DNA of 64,000 bases from Rhodospirillales bacterium (GTDB lineage: Bacteria > Pseudomonadota > Alphaproteobacteria > SMXQ01). The notes under the pieces were generated by a model that worked only from the letters and a program-made list of their open reading frames with translations, did not search any database and was not told the origin of the DNA. Shown one piece after another: positions 41,759 through 51,005 of this stretch. The translations under genes were made by a program, and so were the position numbers. The stretch covers positions 558,001-622,000 of the forward strand of contig JABIXC010000017.1 of assembly GCA_018666775.1 (NCBI GenBank), written 5' to 3'. Numbering within the stretch: position 1 is the first letter of the stretch; every line of letters starts with the position of its first letter.

Positions 41759-42628
41759 CTAAAATGGGATATCTCCACCGATTGACGTCCGATGCAGATG
41801 GCGGATGCCCGGTGGCACAATTCCCCCACAGGCAAGATGAATGGTCGCCCGATTATCCCAGAAAACCAGATCACCCTTGCGCCATTGATGTTGAAAAATA
41901 AATTCAGGGCTAATTTGATGGGCAAACAATTTATCCAGCAACGGCTGCGCTTCATCTTCTTCCATGTCTTCGATAGAGACAGTAAACCGGGGCGACACAA
42001 ACAATGCCTTGCGGCCGGTTTCTGGGTGGGTACGCACAACGGGATGGACGGAATCGGGCACCGGGATGCTGTAATATTCATTTAAATCGCGATCAAATTC
42101 CTTTGATGGCGTGGCGCGCCAATTGCGCCTGCGGTCCCGCACATGGGTGGCTTTCAGGCCATCGATTTTGTGCTTTGTTTCATCATCCAATGTTTCATAT
42201 GCTGTATACATATTGGCCCATGCCGTATCGCCGCCCCCTTTTTCGGGAACCTGCAACGCATGCAGCAAAGACCCCATGCTGGGCCTTTCCGCATAGGTCA
42301 GATCAGAATGCCAGATATCACCTGCATAAGCCGAAGTGGCGCCAACAGTTTTTCCATCTTCTCCCACTTCGTTAGACAGGATCAACACAGGGGGGAAATC
42401 GGGATGCAAAAATTCACCGGACACCCGAACAACCAATTCGCCAAACCGTTGGCTGAAGGCAACCTGTTCGCCCGGCGAAAAATCTTGATCGCGAATAACC
42501 AAAACAAGGTTTTCGTTCAAGGCATTGCGAACGTCCTCAAGGGTTGCATCATCGACTTGGCCAGACAAATCTATGTCGGTGATTTCCGCCCCCAGGGCAT
42601 CGGATAACTTATTAATCTTTAATCCCAT
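41759..42628 (-). CDS. TauD/TfdA-family Fe(II)/2-oxoglutarate dioxygenase
   Basis: A 289-aa oxygenase. The iron facial triad is H-x-D in IWHSDLTY near residue 98-100 and the distal His in ATIHLA near 265. The 2-oxoglutarate-binding Arg is in RHLHRTSIGG near 280. Family members hydroxylate sulfonates, aryloxy-acids or carnitine precursors so that a C-heteroatom bond breaks. In this operon a side-chain or ether cleavage of an aromatic substrate is conceivable but unproven. The ATG at 42628 follows AAGGAGAC, 35 bp after the permease stop. Confidence 0.92.
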   Translation of the reverse strand: MGLKINKLSDALGAEITDIDLSGQVDDATLEDVRNALNENLVLVIRDQDFSPGEQVAFSQRFGELVVRVSGEFLHPDFPPVLILSNEVGEDGKTVGATSAYAGDIWHSDLTYAERPSMGSLLHALQVPEKGGGDTAWANMYTAYETLDDETKHKIDGLKATHVRDRRRNWRATPSKEFDRDLNEYYSIPVPDSVHPVVRTHPETGRKALFVSPRFTVSIEDMEEDEAQPLLDKLFAHQISPEFIFQHQWRKGDLVFWDNRATIHLACGGIVPPGIRHLHRTSIGGDIPF

Positions 42629-42663
42629 TTAATAGTCTCCTTCCCGCTTGGCTATTTGCGCCA

Positions 42664-44415
42664 TCAACTTTTCTGGATATTTGTACCACGGCCAAATCCA
42701 AACAGGCGCAATCCCATGGTTATCAGCAACAGGCCAATCAACATCAATGTGCCAATGGCGGCCACAATTTCTATGTGCCCGTGGTCCCATTCATTCCAGA
42801 TTAACACAGCCAGAACCTGATTTTCAGGGCCTTGATAGAGGATCAACGGCATACCGGCGATTCGGATCACATGCAGCATGACCCAAATCCACACCCCGGC
42901 CAAGGCAGGCATTAACAGCGGCATAAAAACCTTGCGCATGGTACGCCAGACCGTTGCCCCGCTGGTGTAAGCGGCCTCTTCCAGCTCTTTATGAAGCTGT
43001 AACAATGCGGCATTCATGGCCCGGGTGCCATAGGCAATGAAGCTCAGGATAAACCCGATGCAGATGCTCCAGACCGTCCCGTAGATGTTAATTGACGTCC
43101 ATTGGTCGATCTTCAGGAACATCCAGATGAAGGCGACCCCCATGACAATTCCCGGTATGGCATGGGGCATGAAGGAAAGCTGATCCAACAAACGCCTGCC
43201 CCAGAATTTAGAACGCACTACCACCATAGAAATCAGGAATGAAAAGACCGTGGTCACCGTAGAAGAAATAACCACCAGCAAAAACGTGTTCCATAACACC
43301 GTCCCGATGATGGGGTCTTGGCTGAGTTTTACATAATGCCTGAAGGTCAGTTTTCCCAACACTTCCCATGACGGTTCCTGCAGGTATGGCAACAGCGATG
43401 TGTATACCAGCACCAAAAGTGGCAACAGGACTGAGAGCACCAGAAAAGACACAACCAAGCCAATCGCTAGCCCACGCCAACGCCCCAACTCCATCAGTCT
43501 GGGCCGGTACCCTTTTCCAGTAACAATGGTAAAGCGTTCAGACTTGCTGATCATGCGTGCATAGAAAAATGTCGTTACCACCGCGATCACAAGATAGAGC
43601 ATGGATAAAGCATTGGCTTGACCGTAAGCGGGAAGCGCACTTTGTGTGTTAATGATACTGTAGACCTTTGTGCTGAAGACATAAATCCCACCGGGCAACC
43701 CCAGCACTCCGGGCACTTCAAACACTTCCAGCGCGGTCATCGCCTGATAAATAATAACGGCCACTATCCCCGGGGCCATCAGGCGGAGGGTTACCTTGCG
43801 CAAGGTCGATGCAGGCCCTGCACCCGACATAAAGGATGCTTCTTCCAAAGTAGGGTCCATGGAGCGCAACAAGGGTACAAGCATCAAAAATGCCGTGGGC
43901 ACCAAACGCAGGCCTTCGACAAAAATAATCCCGCCAAGGGAATAAACATTGATCCGCCCAATCCCCAGGACATCATCAAAGAAAACATTCAAATACCCAA
44001 TGCGCGGGCTTAAAAGCAGCACCCACGCCATGGCCTGAAGCATTCCCGGCATGGCCAGCGTCATGGGGACGCCAGCATAGATCCACATTTTTCCGGGAAT
44101 ATCGGTCCGTTCCACCATCCACGCCAACATTGCCGCCAGCGTAATACCAAAAATAACACTGCCCGTGACATAAACAGCCGTGTTGTAGAACAGTTTATAG
44201 GTGCTCGGGTCCCACCAAACTTCTTCGTAGTTATCGAGCCCCAGGGTATCGAAGCTGAAATCCGTTGGCAGGTCCGCCATTGAAAAACTGCCAAGGACCA
44301 GAAACACCAGAGGGATCACAACACCAATGAACACCAGAAAGAAAATCAGGTGGTGCCAAACCGACAGCAAGGACAGCCGACCAAAAAGTCTGGAAAGGGT
44401 GTTTATTAAATTCAT
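42664..44415 (-). CDS. ABC transporter permease, FbpB/ThiP-type double module
   Basis: A 583-aa permease with two modules and twelve likely helices. Coupling loops: LEEASFMSGA near 190 and LEEAAYTSGA near 480. It is the complete paralogue of the truncated gene at 1-1717. No binding protein or ATPase is in its own operon, so it depends on proteins encoded elsewhere, for example SBP B, C or D and the ATPase at 25290. Its placement between the Gfo and TauD genes implies uptake of the operon's substrate. The start has only a weak ribosome site. Confidence 0.93.
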   Translation of the reverse strand: MNLINTLSRLFGRLSLLSVWHHLIFFLVFIGVVIPLVFLVLGSFSMADLPTDFSFDTLGLDNYEEVWWDPSTYKLFYNTAVYVTGSVIFGITLAAMLAWMVERTDIPGKMWIYAGVPMTLAMPGMLQAMAWVLLLSPRIGYLNVFFDDVLGIGRINVYSLGGIIFVEGLRLVPTAFLMLVPLLRSMDPTLEEASFMSGAGPASTLRKVTLRLMAPGIVAVIIYQAMTALEVFEVPGVLGLPGGIYVFSTKVYSIINTQSALPAYGQANALSMLYLVIAVVTTFFYARMISKSERFTIVTGKGYRPRLMELGRWRGLAIGLVVSFLVLSVLLPLLVLVYTSLLPYLQEPSWEVLGKLTFRHYVKLSQDPIIGTVLWNTFLLVVISSTVTTVFSFLISMVVVRSKFWGRRLLDQLSFMPHAIPGIVMGVAFIWMFLKIDQWTSINIYGTVWSICIGFILSFIAYGTRAMNAALLQLHKELEEAAYTSGATVWRTMRKVFMPLLMPALAGVWIWVMLHVIRIAGMPLILYQGPENQVLAVLIWNEWDHGHIEIVAAIGTLMLIGLLLITMGLRLFGFGRGTNIQKS

Positions 44416-44433
44416 AAAAAAACCAAATACCTG

Positions 44434-45618
44434 TTATGGAGATGGCATTTGATGGCGCATGCGCCGGGTGCGTCCATCCTTGCTGGAAGCCATGATCGCA
44501 AGGCAGACCTCCAAGGTTGCCTTGCCCCATCGCCCGTCTGGAAATACGTTCCGATTTTCAGCCAGCGCCGATGATAGTTCTCTCAATTCCGATTCACGAC
44601 CATGGCCTTTAACGCAGGTTATTTCTTCACACCCATCTTCGGAATAAACAAAAACACCTTCCGGCGATTGGCGAATAACCCCATGGACACATGAAACAAC
44701 CGTCAGCCCAAAAAATGGTTGGCGCTGCTTTTTGGGGTCTCTTTTTGGTTGGCGATGGACGGCAACGGAACTTTTTTGTTCCATATTTGCAGCACCCTTT
44801 AAGCGGGGTTTGCTGTTGAATTTACGACCCCCCGATTGCACATAACCGCTTTCGCCAATGCCCCAGGTCAAATCCGTAATGTCGAAATAGCCATAGCCAT
44901 TGAAGGCCAACGTCGCTGCCGCACCATTTTCAAACTCCAAAAGCGCATTAAAATGCCCTTCGGTATCAAAATGCTTGTCCGCACGCCCGGTGATGCCGCG
45001 CACAGAACGCACCATGCCCCCACCTATAAAACGGACGATGTCTACCAAATGCGGGCCTTGGCGATAAACCAGTCCACCGCCTTTGGTGGTGTCGAGTTCA
45101 GGGGCAAGACGGGGACGCTGCAACCAATCATTAAAATTCATTGCCTGAATTTGGACCATATCCCCCAGCCGACCACTTTTGATGACTTCACGGATGGCAC
45201 GAATGGGAGCTTGATAGATTTTTGAATGGCCCTGAAGAAGCCGCACCCCATTTTTTTCTGCAGCCCGGATCATGCGGTCACATTCACGCAAATTAACCGC
45301 CATCGGCTTTTCACAAATGACATGTTTGCCATGGCGTGCGGCCATCACCGCATGTTCTGCATGAAACGTATTGGGGGTGGATATCCAAACCGCATCTACA
45401 TCATCGCGTTTACAAAGCGCTTCGACGGAAGTTTCTGTGGGCCGATCATAGCGGCTTTCAAAATCCTGGCATGCATCCGCCCTGACATCCGCACCTGCGG
45501 CAAGCTCATATGGCAAGCCGTCCTGAAATGCTGGTAACACCTGAGATGAAGCAACCCCCAACCCGGCAATCCCAACCCGCAATTTACGTGTTGCCGCCCT
45601 TGATGTTCCTTTAGGCAT
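44434..45618 (-). CDS. Gfo/Idh/MocA-family NAD(P)-dependent dehydrogenase
   Basis: About 394 aa: Rossmann domain with VGIAGLGVASSQ near residue 16, the EKPMAVNL motif near 105 with the catalytic Lys, then the mixed alpha/beta substrate domain. In phthalate degradation a family member (Pht4 type) oxidises the cis-dihydrodiol made by a Rieske dioxygenase, and LigC of the protocatechuate 4,5-pathway is also in this family. The adjacent Rieske gene makes the first role attractive; this is inference. The ATG at 45618 overlaps the Rieske stop by 8 nt. A longer frame to 45684 lies inside the Rieske gene and is rejected. Confidence 0.9.
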   Translation of the reverse strand: MPKGTSRAATRKLRVGIAGLGVASSQVLPAFQDGLPYELAAGADVRADACQDFESRYDRPTETSVEALCKRDDVDAVWISTPNTFHAEHAVMAARHGKHVICEKPMAVNLRECDRMIRAAEKNGVRLLQGHSKIYQAPIRAIREVIKSGRLGDMVQIQAMNFNDWLQRPRLAPELDTTKGGGLVYRQGPHLVDIVRFIGGGMVRSVRGITGRADKHFDTEGHFNALLEFENGAAATLAFNGYGYFDITDLTWGIGESGYVQSGGRKFNSKPRLKGAANMEQKSSVAVHRQPKRDPKKQRQPFFGLTVVSCVHGVIRQSPEGVFVYSEDGCEEITCVKGHGRESELRELSSALAENRNVFPDGRWGKATLEVCLAIMASSKDGRTRRMRHQMPSP

Positions 45619-46780
45619 TGCCAGCCATTCGCTTGGCCCGGAATTCGCCCTGTTGATCTGACAGTTCAATGACAATCCGTTCATTAAGGGCTGGATCGCG
45701 GATCACACCGACAGGGTCTTGGCCGGCTTCCACTGCATCAATTTGTTCCCGCAACAGCTTTCGAAAATAAGCGATGCCACGGTCACCAGTTGCCAGAATT
45801 TCCCGTTCACGGTCCGTCACTGGGCCCTGTGTTTCCCACGCCATGGCATCTTGTGCCCCAAAGGTTTTGAAGTGGTATTCACCATCTTCATCTTTGAAAT
45901 CTGGTGTACGGCTGACGATAATGTCATCCATAGGGACCTTGCTGCCATCTTCGGTTGGCGTGTATTGGCACCTGAAAATCTGGGTATGGGTATCATCCAC
46001 AGGCACCCGAAAATGCATCATGACATTGGGATGGGGTGGCAATAGCAAAATTGTGGGAAAGATCACCGGGTGACCGGGATTGTCTTCTAATGTTTCGCCT
46101 TCATAAATGCGCTTCTTGATGACACCTGCCCAATTCGATTCTTTCTTCACCACAAAATCGATGCCTTTAATTTCGCGATAGTGAAAAGCACCATTATCCT
46201 TTCCCTGAAGGGTCAGGCTGTGGGCATGCAGAAAATAGGTGTGCGTTGGATCAACGGAATTTTCCATCACCTGTAACCAGTTGCATTCCAGTTCAGGCAA
46301 GATGTGAATGACCCGTTCCACATCGTCGCGAACCAAAGCATCCCAGCGCGGCAACAACGGTGCCGGTGCCGGCCCCATATACGCAAACACAAGACCAGAG
46401 AGCACTTCAACAGGATAGGTCTTTGCTTTGACGCTTTTTTGCAAAGGAGAATCATCGGGCTCGAACGGCATTTCAAGACATTCACCGGTGCAGTCAAATT
46501 TCCAGCCGTGATAGGGACACCGAATGCCATCTTCTTCGATGAAGCCATACAGAAAGGAAGCGCTGCGATGGGGGCACTGTTCTTCAATAAGCCCCAAGCG
46601 GCCCTTACCGTCGCGATACAACACCAGATCTTCACCAAGAATCCGAACTTTTTTCTTCGGGTTCTCATCTGTTAAATCATCAACGGCAGCGATGGGATGC
46701 CAATAGCGGCGAAGCAATTCACCACCGGGTGTTCCTGGGCCAACGCTCGTCAGGCGTTCGTTTTCTGCATGGTTCAACAT
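45611..46780 (-). CDS. Rieske non-haem iron oxygenase, alpha subunit (phthalate 4,5-dioxygenase-like)
   Basis: A 389-aa paralogue of 37516-38697. Rieske ligands C69-P-H71 and C88-P-Y-H91; iron site in VDPTHTYFLHAH. The gene is translationally fused by overlap to the Gfo-type dehydrogenase, which suggests the pair performs consecutive steps (dihydroxylation, then diol oxidation). The ATG at 46780 follows AAGGAAGGG. It lacks a co-encoded reductase. Confidence 0.94.
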   Translation of the reverse strand: MLNHAENERLTSVGPGTPGGELLRRYWHPIAAVDDLTDENPKKKVRILGEDLVLYRDGKGRLGLIEEQCPHRSASFLYGFIEEDGIRCPYHGWKFDCTGECLEMPFEPDDSPLQKSVKAKTYPVEVLSGLVFAYMGPAPAPLLPRWDALVRDDVERVIHILPELECNWLQVMENSVDPTHTYFLHAHSLTLQGKDNGAFHYREIKGIDFVVKKESNWAGVIKKRIYEGETLEDNPGHPVIFPTILLLPPHPNVMMHFRVPVDDTHTQIFRCQYTPTEDGSKVPMDDIIVSRTPDFKDEDGEYHFKTFGAQDAMAWETQGPVTDREREILATGDRGIAYFRKLLREQIDAVEAGQDPVGVIRDPALNERIVIELSDQQGEFRAKRMAGNA

Positions 46781-46820
46781 AACTCGTCCCTTCCTTCTTG
46801 TGCCTTCAATTTCTTAAGGC

Positions 46821-47561
46821 TTACGCACCTGAAAGTTTTTCGTAATATCGCCAACCTGCCGTGGCGTGGGGTGACGGTTTACCCGCCCGTTTGGCCAAAC
46901 TTTTCTTAAAATGCTCAATGTCTTCATCGGGAATTGGCTTGGGGTCTCCTAAAAGATGCGCCTGATAGCTCATTTCCGCCAGTTCATTGACCTTGATCGC
47001 CGTCATGGTGGCCTCTTCGACTGTCGCTCCCGCCGTGGTGATGCCGTGCCCCCGCATAAGACAAACGTTCTTTTGTCCCATGGCTGCACAAAATTCTTTG
47101 CTTAGTTCTTCGTTGCTGATGGTGATGGACCGGCCATAGGTCGGGATACCTTCCAAAAGCAAATAAACGCTGGAAGGATCATAGGCCCCATAAAGTGGCA
47201 AAAATTCTTTTTCACAAATGGTGAAAATGACCACCCTTGGGGGATGAATATGAATGACGCTGTTCACCTCTGGGCGTGCTTTATAGAGGCCCGTGTGAAT
47301 ATAGACCTCTTGGGGCACGCTCAACCCATCGGGGCCACCAACTTTTTTGCCATCAAGGTCCACGGTGATGACCTCATCGGCTGTGGTGTAACGCACCCCA
47401 ACTTCATCAGGCCCCCGTGCGCGGATCAGAACATGCTTACCATCAGCTGATCGTTGGCTGACATGGCCGGTGGTTGCCTTGGTCAATTCCAAACCGCCAA
47501 CCATGCGGCATGATTTGGCAACCAGTTCCCGGCCATCCTGATCTTGGCTTTTTACGTTCAT
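46821..47561 (-). CDS. Class II aldolase/adducin-family protein (possible dihydroxy-aromatic acid decarboxylase)
   Basis: A 246-aa zinc protein with IHIHPP near residue 108 and RGHGITT near 178 as metal ligands and an aldolase-like acidic residue in the middle. The 3,4-dihydroxyphthalate decarboxylases of Gram-positive phthalate degraders belong to this family. Next to Rieske, Gfo and LigB genes such a decarboxylation step is a sensible hypothesis. It is unlike the other member at 13304 in its active-site loop (CEKEFLPLYGAYDPSS). The ATG at 47561 follows GGTAGGG. Confidence 0.9.
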   Translation of the reverse strand: MNVKSQDQDGRELVAKSCRMVGGLELTKATTGHVSQRSADGKHVLIRARGPDEVGVRYTTADEVITVDLDGKKVGGPDGLSVPQEVYIHTGLYKARPEVNSVIHIHPPRVVIFTICEKEFLPLYGAYDPSSVYLLLEGIPTYGRSITISNEELSKEFCAAMGQKNVCLMRGHGITTAGATVEEATMTAIKVNELAEMSYQAHLLGDPKPIPDEDIEHFKKSLAKRAGKPSPHATAGWRYYEKLSGA

Positions 47562-47586
47562 TCTATTCCCTACCTATCCATTGTCC

Positions 47587-48591
47587 CTAAAAATCCAGAT
47601 TGAAGACATCTTTGGCATTGTCTTCGAAGATTTTTTTCTTGTCATCGGCCGTCAAGCTGGCGATGCCGTCAATCATAGGCTTTGTATCATCCATCCAGGT
47701 GCCCGTGATCGGGTCCTTGGCAGTGCCGGCCCCTGGGCGTTCGGTACCAAACATGCAACGATCCGTGCCTGCCCAGCGGAACAACATTTCCAACGCATCT
47801 GGGGTGTACAGGGCAGTATCGAAATAAAGCTGGCGGAAACTTTCTTCGAAAGGAATTTTCGAATTGCGCTTAATTCGGCCCGCACGGAAACGGCCAATTT
47901 GATAAGGAATGGCGCCGCCGCCATGACAGATGATCATCTTCAATTTTGGGAAATCTTCGAATACCTTTGAGTCCAGCACGTTTACGATGGCGATGCTTTC
48001 TTCAATGATGAAATTCAACGTGTAATCATGGCGATGTGACCGGCACCCGGCAGCATGAATAAGCACCGGCATATCGTATTCCACCAATTTTTCATAAATG
48101 GGATACCAGTATTCATCACCCAATCCCGGAGGTGCTTCGCCCATGCCTTCGGATGGATCGGGGTTCAACAAGAAACCCTTCATGTTCAGTTCCTTGACGC
48201 AACGTTCCATTTCTTCGAGTGAATTGGACGGGTCCACCCCCATGTTCTGGGGCAGCGATGCCATGCCAACAAATTTGTCAGGAAACAATTCACACTGACG
48301 CGCCGTCAGGTTGTTACAGGATTCGGTAAAGTTATGAACCAGATTTTCCGGCTTTTCCGAATGCATCAATTGGTATGGCCGTGGCGAAATAATCTGAACA
48401 TCGGTACCAACTTCTTCCAACTGCTCAAGATGGGAATTACCGCCATGGACCTTTTTGTTCAAGGCACCCAGGATTTCATCATCGCTGAGTTTAACCACCC
48501 CCCGGCTGCGCCCCCGACTGGCAAGAATATTGGCCTTGTAGGCAAAAAGCTTTTCCGGTGCGGAGAAGTGAGCGTGAATATCAATAATCAT
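47587..48591 (-). CDS. ligJ: 4-oxalomesaconate hydratase-like amidohydrolase
   Basis: A 334-aa ACMSD-fold amidohydrolase. From memory of the LigJ family it shares the order MIIDIHAH (HxH metal ligands), CNNL in the helix after strand 3, NLNPDP-type loop (here LLNPDPSEG), WYP.YEK.VE, FEDFPKLK.IICHGGGA.PY, and the FG.E...GA...DP.TG....DDTK segment. The Glu in GTERPGA in place of the usual barrel Asp is also seen in LigJ. LigJ hydrates 4-oxalomesaconate to 4-carboxy-4-hydroxy-2-oxoadipate, the substrate of RraA-type aldolases encoded downstream. The ATG at 48591 follows AGGGGACC. Confidence 0.82.
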   Translation of the reverse strand: MIIDIHAHFSAPEKLFAYKANILASRGRSRGVVKLSDDEILGALNKKVHGGNSHLEQLEEVGTDVQIISPRPYQLMHSEKPENLVHNFTESCNNLTARQCELFPDKFVGMASLPQNMGVDPSNSLEEMERCVKELNMKGFLLNPDPSEGMGEAPPGLGDEYWYPIYEKLVEYDMPVLIHAAGCRSHRHDYTLNFIIEESIAIVNVLDSKVFEDFPKLKMIICHGGGAIPYQIGRFRAGRIKRNSKIPFEESFRQLYFDTALYTPDALEMLFRWAGTDRCMFGTERPGAGTAKDPITGTWMDDTKPMIDGIASLTADDKKKIFEDNAKDVFNLDF

Positions 48592-48650
48592 AGAGGTCCC
48601 CTGTTCTTTTATTGGATGTCATTTGTGTTTCGTTAAGGTGTGATAACAGA

Positions 48651-49562
48651 TCAGGCTGGCTGGCCATCCCAGTAAGCAAATCCCATTGCGCAGCCGACAC
48701 CATCGGCATTGCGATAGCATGGAACGTAATCAACCATAGACCCGGCACTGCCGGCGACGCCTGCGACAACGATCCAGTTGAGAATTTCCGATGTCCCTGA
48801 AGAAAGTGTTTCTCTGGACATGGACCCCAAATAACCGGTGTCGTTGCTTGTCAGTGCCGCAATAAATTCCTGATCCAGATCTTCATCAATTTGGGTGTGG
48901 CTGAGGCCACCAGAACCGATCACGACCACCCGTTCTGCTGTCGTGCTTTCGGCAATAATTTTGCCCAAAGACGTACCCAGATCAAGGCCGCGCCGCGAAC
49001 TGGGGACTGGTGGGAAATATGTATTCACCATCACCGGAACGATTGCCGTATCGGCTTTGGGGGAAAGGAAATTTAGAATTCGACCAAAGGCATGGCCCAG
49101 CCCACCTTCATAGCGGGTTTGTTTCGACCACGAGGGATCGAACCCATGATCCATCAATTTGTCGATTGATTCTCTCGCCAAAGGTCCATTCACCTTGTAA
49201 TGGGTCATCTGATCTGTGGGCTTGGTTCCCGTATAGCCATATTTCAAGGTCGCATTGACCTCATCGCCGATAAAAATTGTAAAGGGTGGCATGTTGTCAT
49301 GACGCAGATTTTCGTTCTGATCATCACCAACCATAACAATGGTATCTGGCGCCCATTGGGCAAGTTTGTTGCGAAGCACCTCAATCGCTGCGTCACAGCG
49401 CTTACCATAAGCCTGCATAACTTCAGGCGTTAATTCCGCCTCAATACCAGACTTGGGTGTAAAGGGACCCTTGATCCGTGTCGGCAATGACGGCCATCTT
49501 TCAGGCGGGGTCAGCAATTGCGGACCATGCGACATAGCCATGCAACCAATAATATCAGCCAA
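48651..49562 (-). CDS. Class III extradiol dioxygenase (LigB-family) homologue 2
   Basis: A 303-aa close relative of 40811-41722: MSHGP with His12, VGDDQNEN in place of the second metal-His motif, GGLSHTQ and SGTSEILNW. Both homologues share the altered second motif, so it is a subgroup feature. The start is a TTG at 49562 preceded by CGGGAGAA. It is the first gene of the 12-gene run, so the operon promoter and the candidate operator at 49629-49646 lie just upstream. Confidence 0.87.
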   Translation of the reverse strand: MADIIGCMAMSHGPQLLTPPERWPSLPTRIKGPFTPKSGIEAELTPEVMQAYGKRCDAAIEVLRNKLAQWAPDTIVMVGDDQNENLRHDNMPPFTIFIGDEVNATLKYGYTGTKPTDQMTHYKVNGPLARESIDKLMDHGFDPSWSKQTRYEGGLGHAFGRILNFLSPKADTAIVPVMVNTYFPPVPSSRRGLDLGTSLGKIIAESTTAERVVVIGSGGLSHTQIDEDLDQEFIAALTSNDTGYLGSMSRETLSSGTSEILNWIVVAGVAGSAGSMVDYVPCYRNADGVGCAMGFAYWDGQPA

Positions 49563-49628
49563 TGTTTTCTCCCGTTATTTGTCCGGCTTTTCCATCCGGC
49601 ATCTCCGCTTGCCGTATTGTAACACACG

Positions 49629-49646
49629 ATTTTCATTGTGGAAAAT
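49629..49646. promoter_or_regulatory. Candidate operator upstream of the ring-cleavage operon
   Basis: Perfect inverted repeat ATTTTC - ATTGTG - GAAAAT. Its 15-mer TTTCATTGTGGAAAA (49631-49645) matches the site at 29368-29382 in 14 of 15 bases. It lies 67 bp before the TTG start of the LigB-like gene, in the 198-bp divergent gap shared with the MFS gene. Confidence 0.5.
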
Positions 49647-49760
49647 GAGTTTCGGATACAAAATTCAGAATCATGGTGTGTTCCTGCATTCTTTTATCGG
49701 AAAATCACATTCAACAATGAATAATCGCATCAAGGGCATTGCAGGAATGGAAAAACACCC

Positions 49761-50984
49761 ATGACGGCCACCGCAGACCGCGAGCGCTTGCCCTTTAAGG
49801 TGCGGGCGGCGGTTTATTCATCGGGGCTTTTTGCCAACAGCTTGTCTTCAATGATGAACATTGCGGTCCCCCTTTGGGTGATCGCCCTTGATTCCAGCCC
49901 ATTAACCATTGGCCTTGTCATTGGCGCACGATCCTTTCTGCCCCTTTTGCTGTCAATCCATGGCGGCGTGATGATGGACCGCATCGGGACAAGACGGGTT
50001 ATTCTGTTTTTTTCCATCATCGCGATGATCACGGCACCCCTTTATCCCGCCCTGCCCTGGATTCCCGCGCTGATCGTGTTGCAAATGCTGAACGGGCTTG
50101 CCGCTTCCATGGGCTGGATCGGCGCACAAACCATGATTGGCCAGGTCATGGGAGGCAGCACCCGTCATGCCGGCCGACTTAGCTTCATCTCCCGCATGGG
50201 ATCAGTTGTGGCGCCGATTGCAGTGGGCTTGATCTGGGACCTGTTGGGGCCATGGCCAACATTCCTTTTTTTAGCCATTCCCGGCATTGCCATGTGGGCC
50301 ACGGCTAAATTTCTGCCAGAGCAAACAATCGAAAAAGGCGCGCAAAAACCTGAAAAGCGAGCCCGTATTCCCCTACGCGATTTATTGCCAAAATTTTCAG
50401 ATTACGTGAATGCGTTTCGCATGCTGGCAGTCCCGGCTATCGCCTTTGTCGTGATGATTGCGCTCATCCGCATTTCTGGAAACGGGATCAAATCTTCTTT
50501 TTATGTTGTTTATCTGAATGAAATTGGATTAACCGGCACCCTGATCGGGTTGCTGTCATCTGCCAATTCATTTTTCGGTGGGTTTGGGGCGCTCAGTGCC
50601 CGGCCGCTCACAAGAATTTTCAACGCACCGGTTTTATTATTCACAACGGTTGTGCTGTCTATCGCGATCATCTCAGTGACGCCGTTGCTGGGATCATTTT
50701 TCCTGTTGATGGTCTTTGCTTGTCTGCGCGGCACCACCATGGGCATGAGCCAACCCCTAATGATTTCCATCATGTCCAAATCAAGCGGTGAGGCAAAACA
50801 GGGCCAAGCCGTTGGGCTTCGTACCACCATGAACCGGTTGGCCACGGTGATTATCCCCATTTTCATGGGGGGCATCATGGAAGTTGCAGGCATAGAGATG
50901 AGCTTTTACATCACTGGTGCAATTTTAACGTTGCTCTGTCTGGCCCCCTTGTGGGGCATGATCAAGGCCGGATTACACCGTTAA
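49761..50984 (+). CDS. Major facilitator superfamily transporter
   Basis: A 407-aa membrane protein with about twelve hydrophobic helices and a central basic loop near residues 195-215 (EKGAQKPEKRARI). The loop between helices 2 and 3 reads GGVMMDRIGTRRVILF, matching the MFS G...DR.G.R motif. Substrate and direction are unknown. It is the only plus-strand gene between two large minus-strand operons and is divergent from the ring-cleavage operon, so a role in uptake or efflux of an aromatic acid is a reasonable guess. Its stop is 22 bp from the convergent TctB stop with no visible terminator between. Confidence 0.92.
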   Translation: MTATADRERLPFKVRAAVYSSGLFANSLSSMMNIAVPLWVIALDSSPLTIGLVIGARSFLPLLLSIHGGVMMDRIGTRRVILFFSIIAMITAPLYPALPWIPALIVLQMLNGLAASMGWIGAQTMIGQVMGGSTRHAGRLSFISRMGSVVAPIAVGLIWDLLGPWPTFLFLAIPGIAMWATAKFLPEQTIEKGAQKPEKRARIPLRDLLPKFSDYVNAFRMLAVPAIAFVVMIALIRISGNGIKSSFYVVYLNEIGLTGTLIGLLSSANSFFGGFGALSARPLTRIFNAPVLLFTTVVLSIAIISVTPLLGSFFLLMVFACLRGTTMGMSQPLMISIMSKSSGEAKQGQAVGLRTTMNRLATVIIPIFMGGIMEVAGIEMSFYITGAILTLLCLAPLWGMIKAGLHR

Positions 50985-51005
50985 TCCCCGGGCGATTGTT
51001 GGTGC

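Noticed and set aside
45619-45684. N-terminal extension of the Gfo-type dehydrogenase by 22 codons
   Set aside because: It lies inside the upstream Rieske gene and has no family match; the ATG at 45618 places the Rossmann motif at the normal distance.
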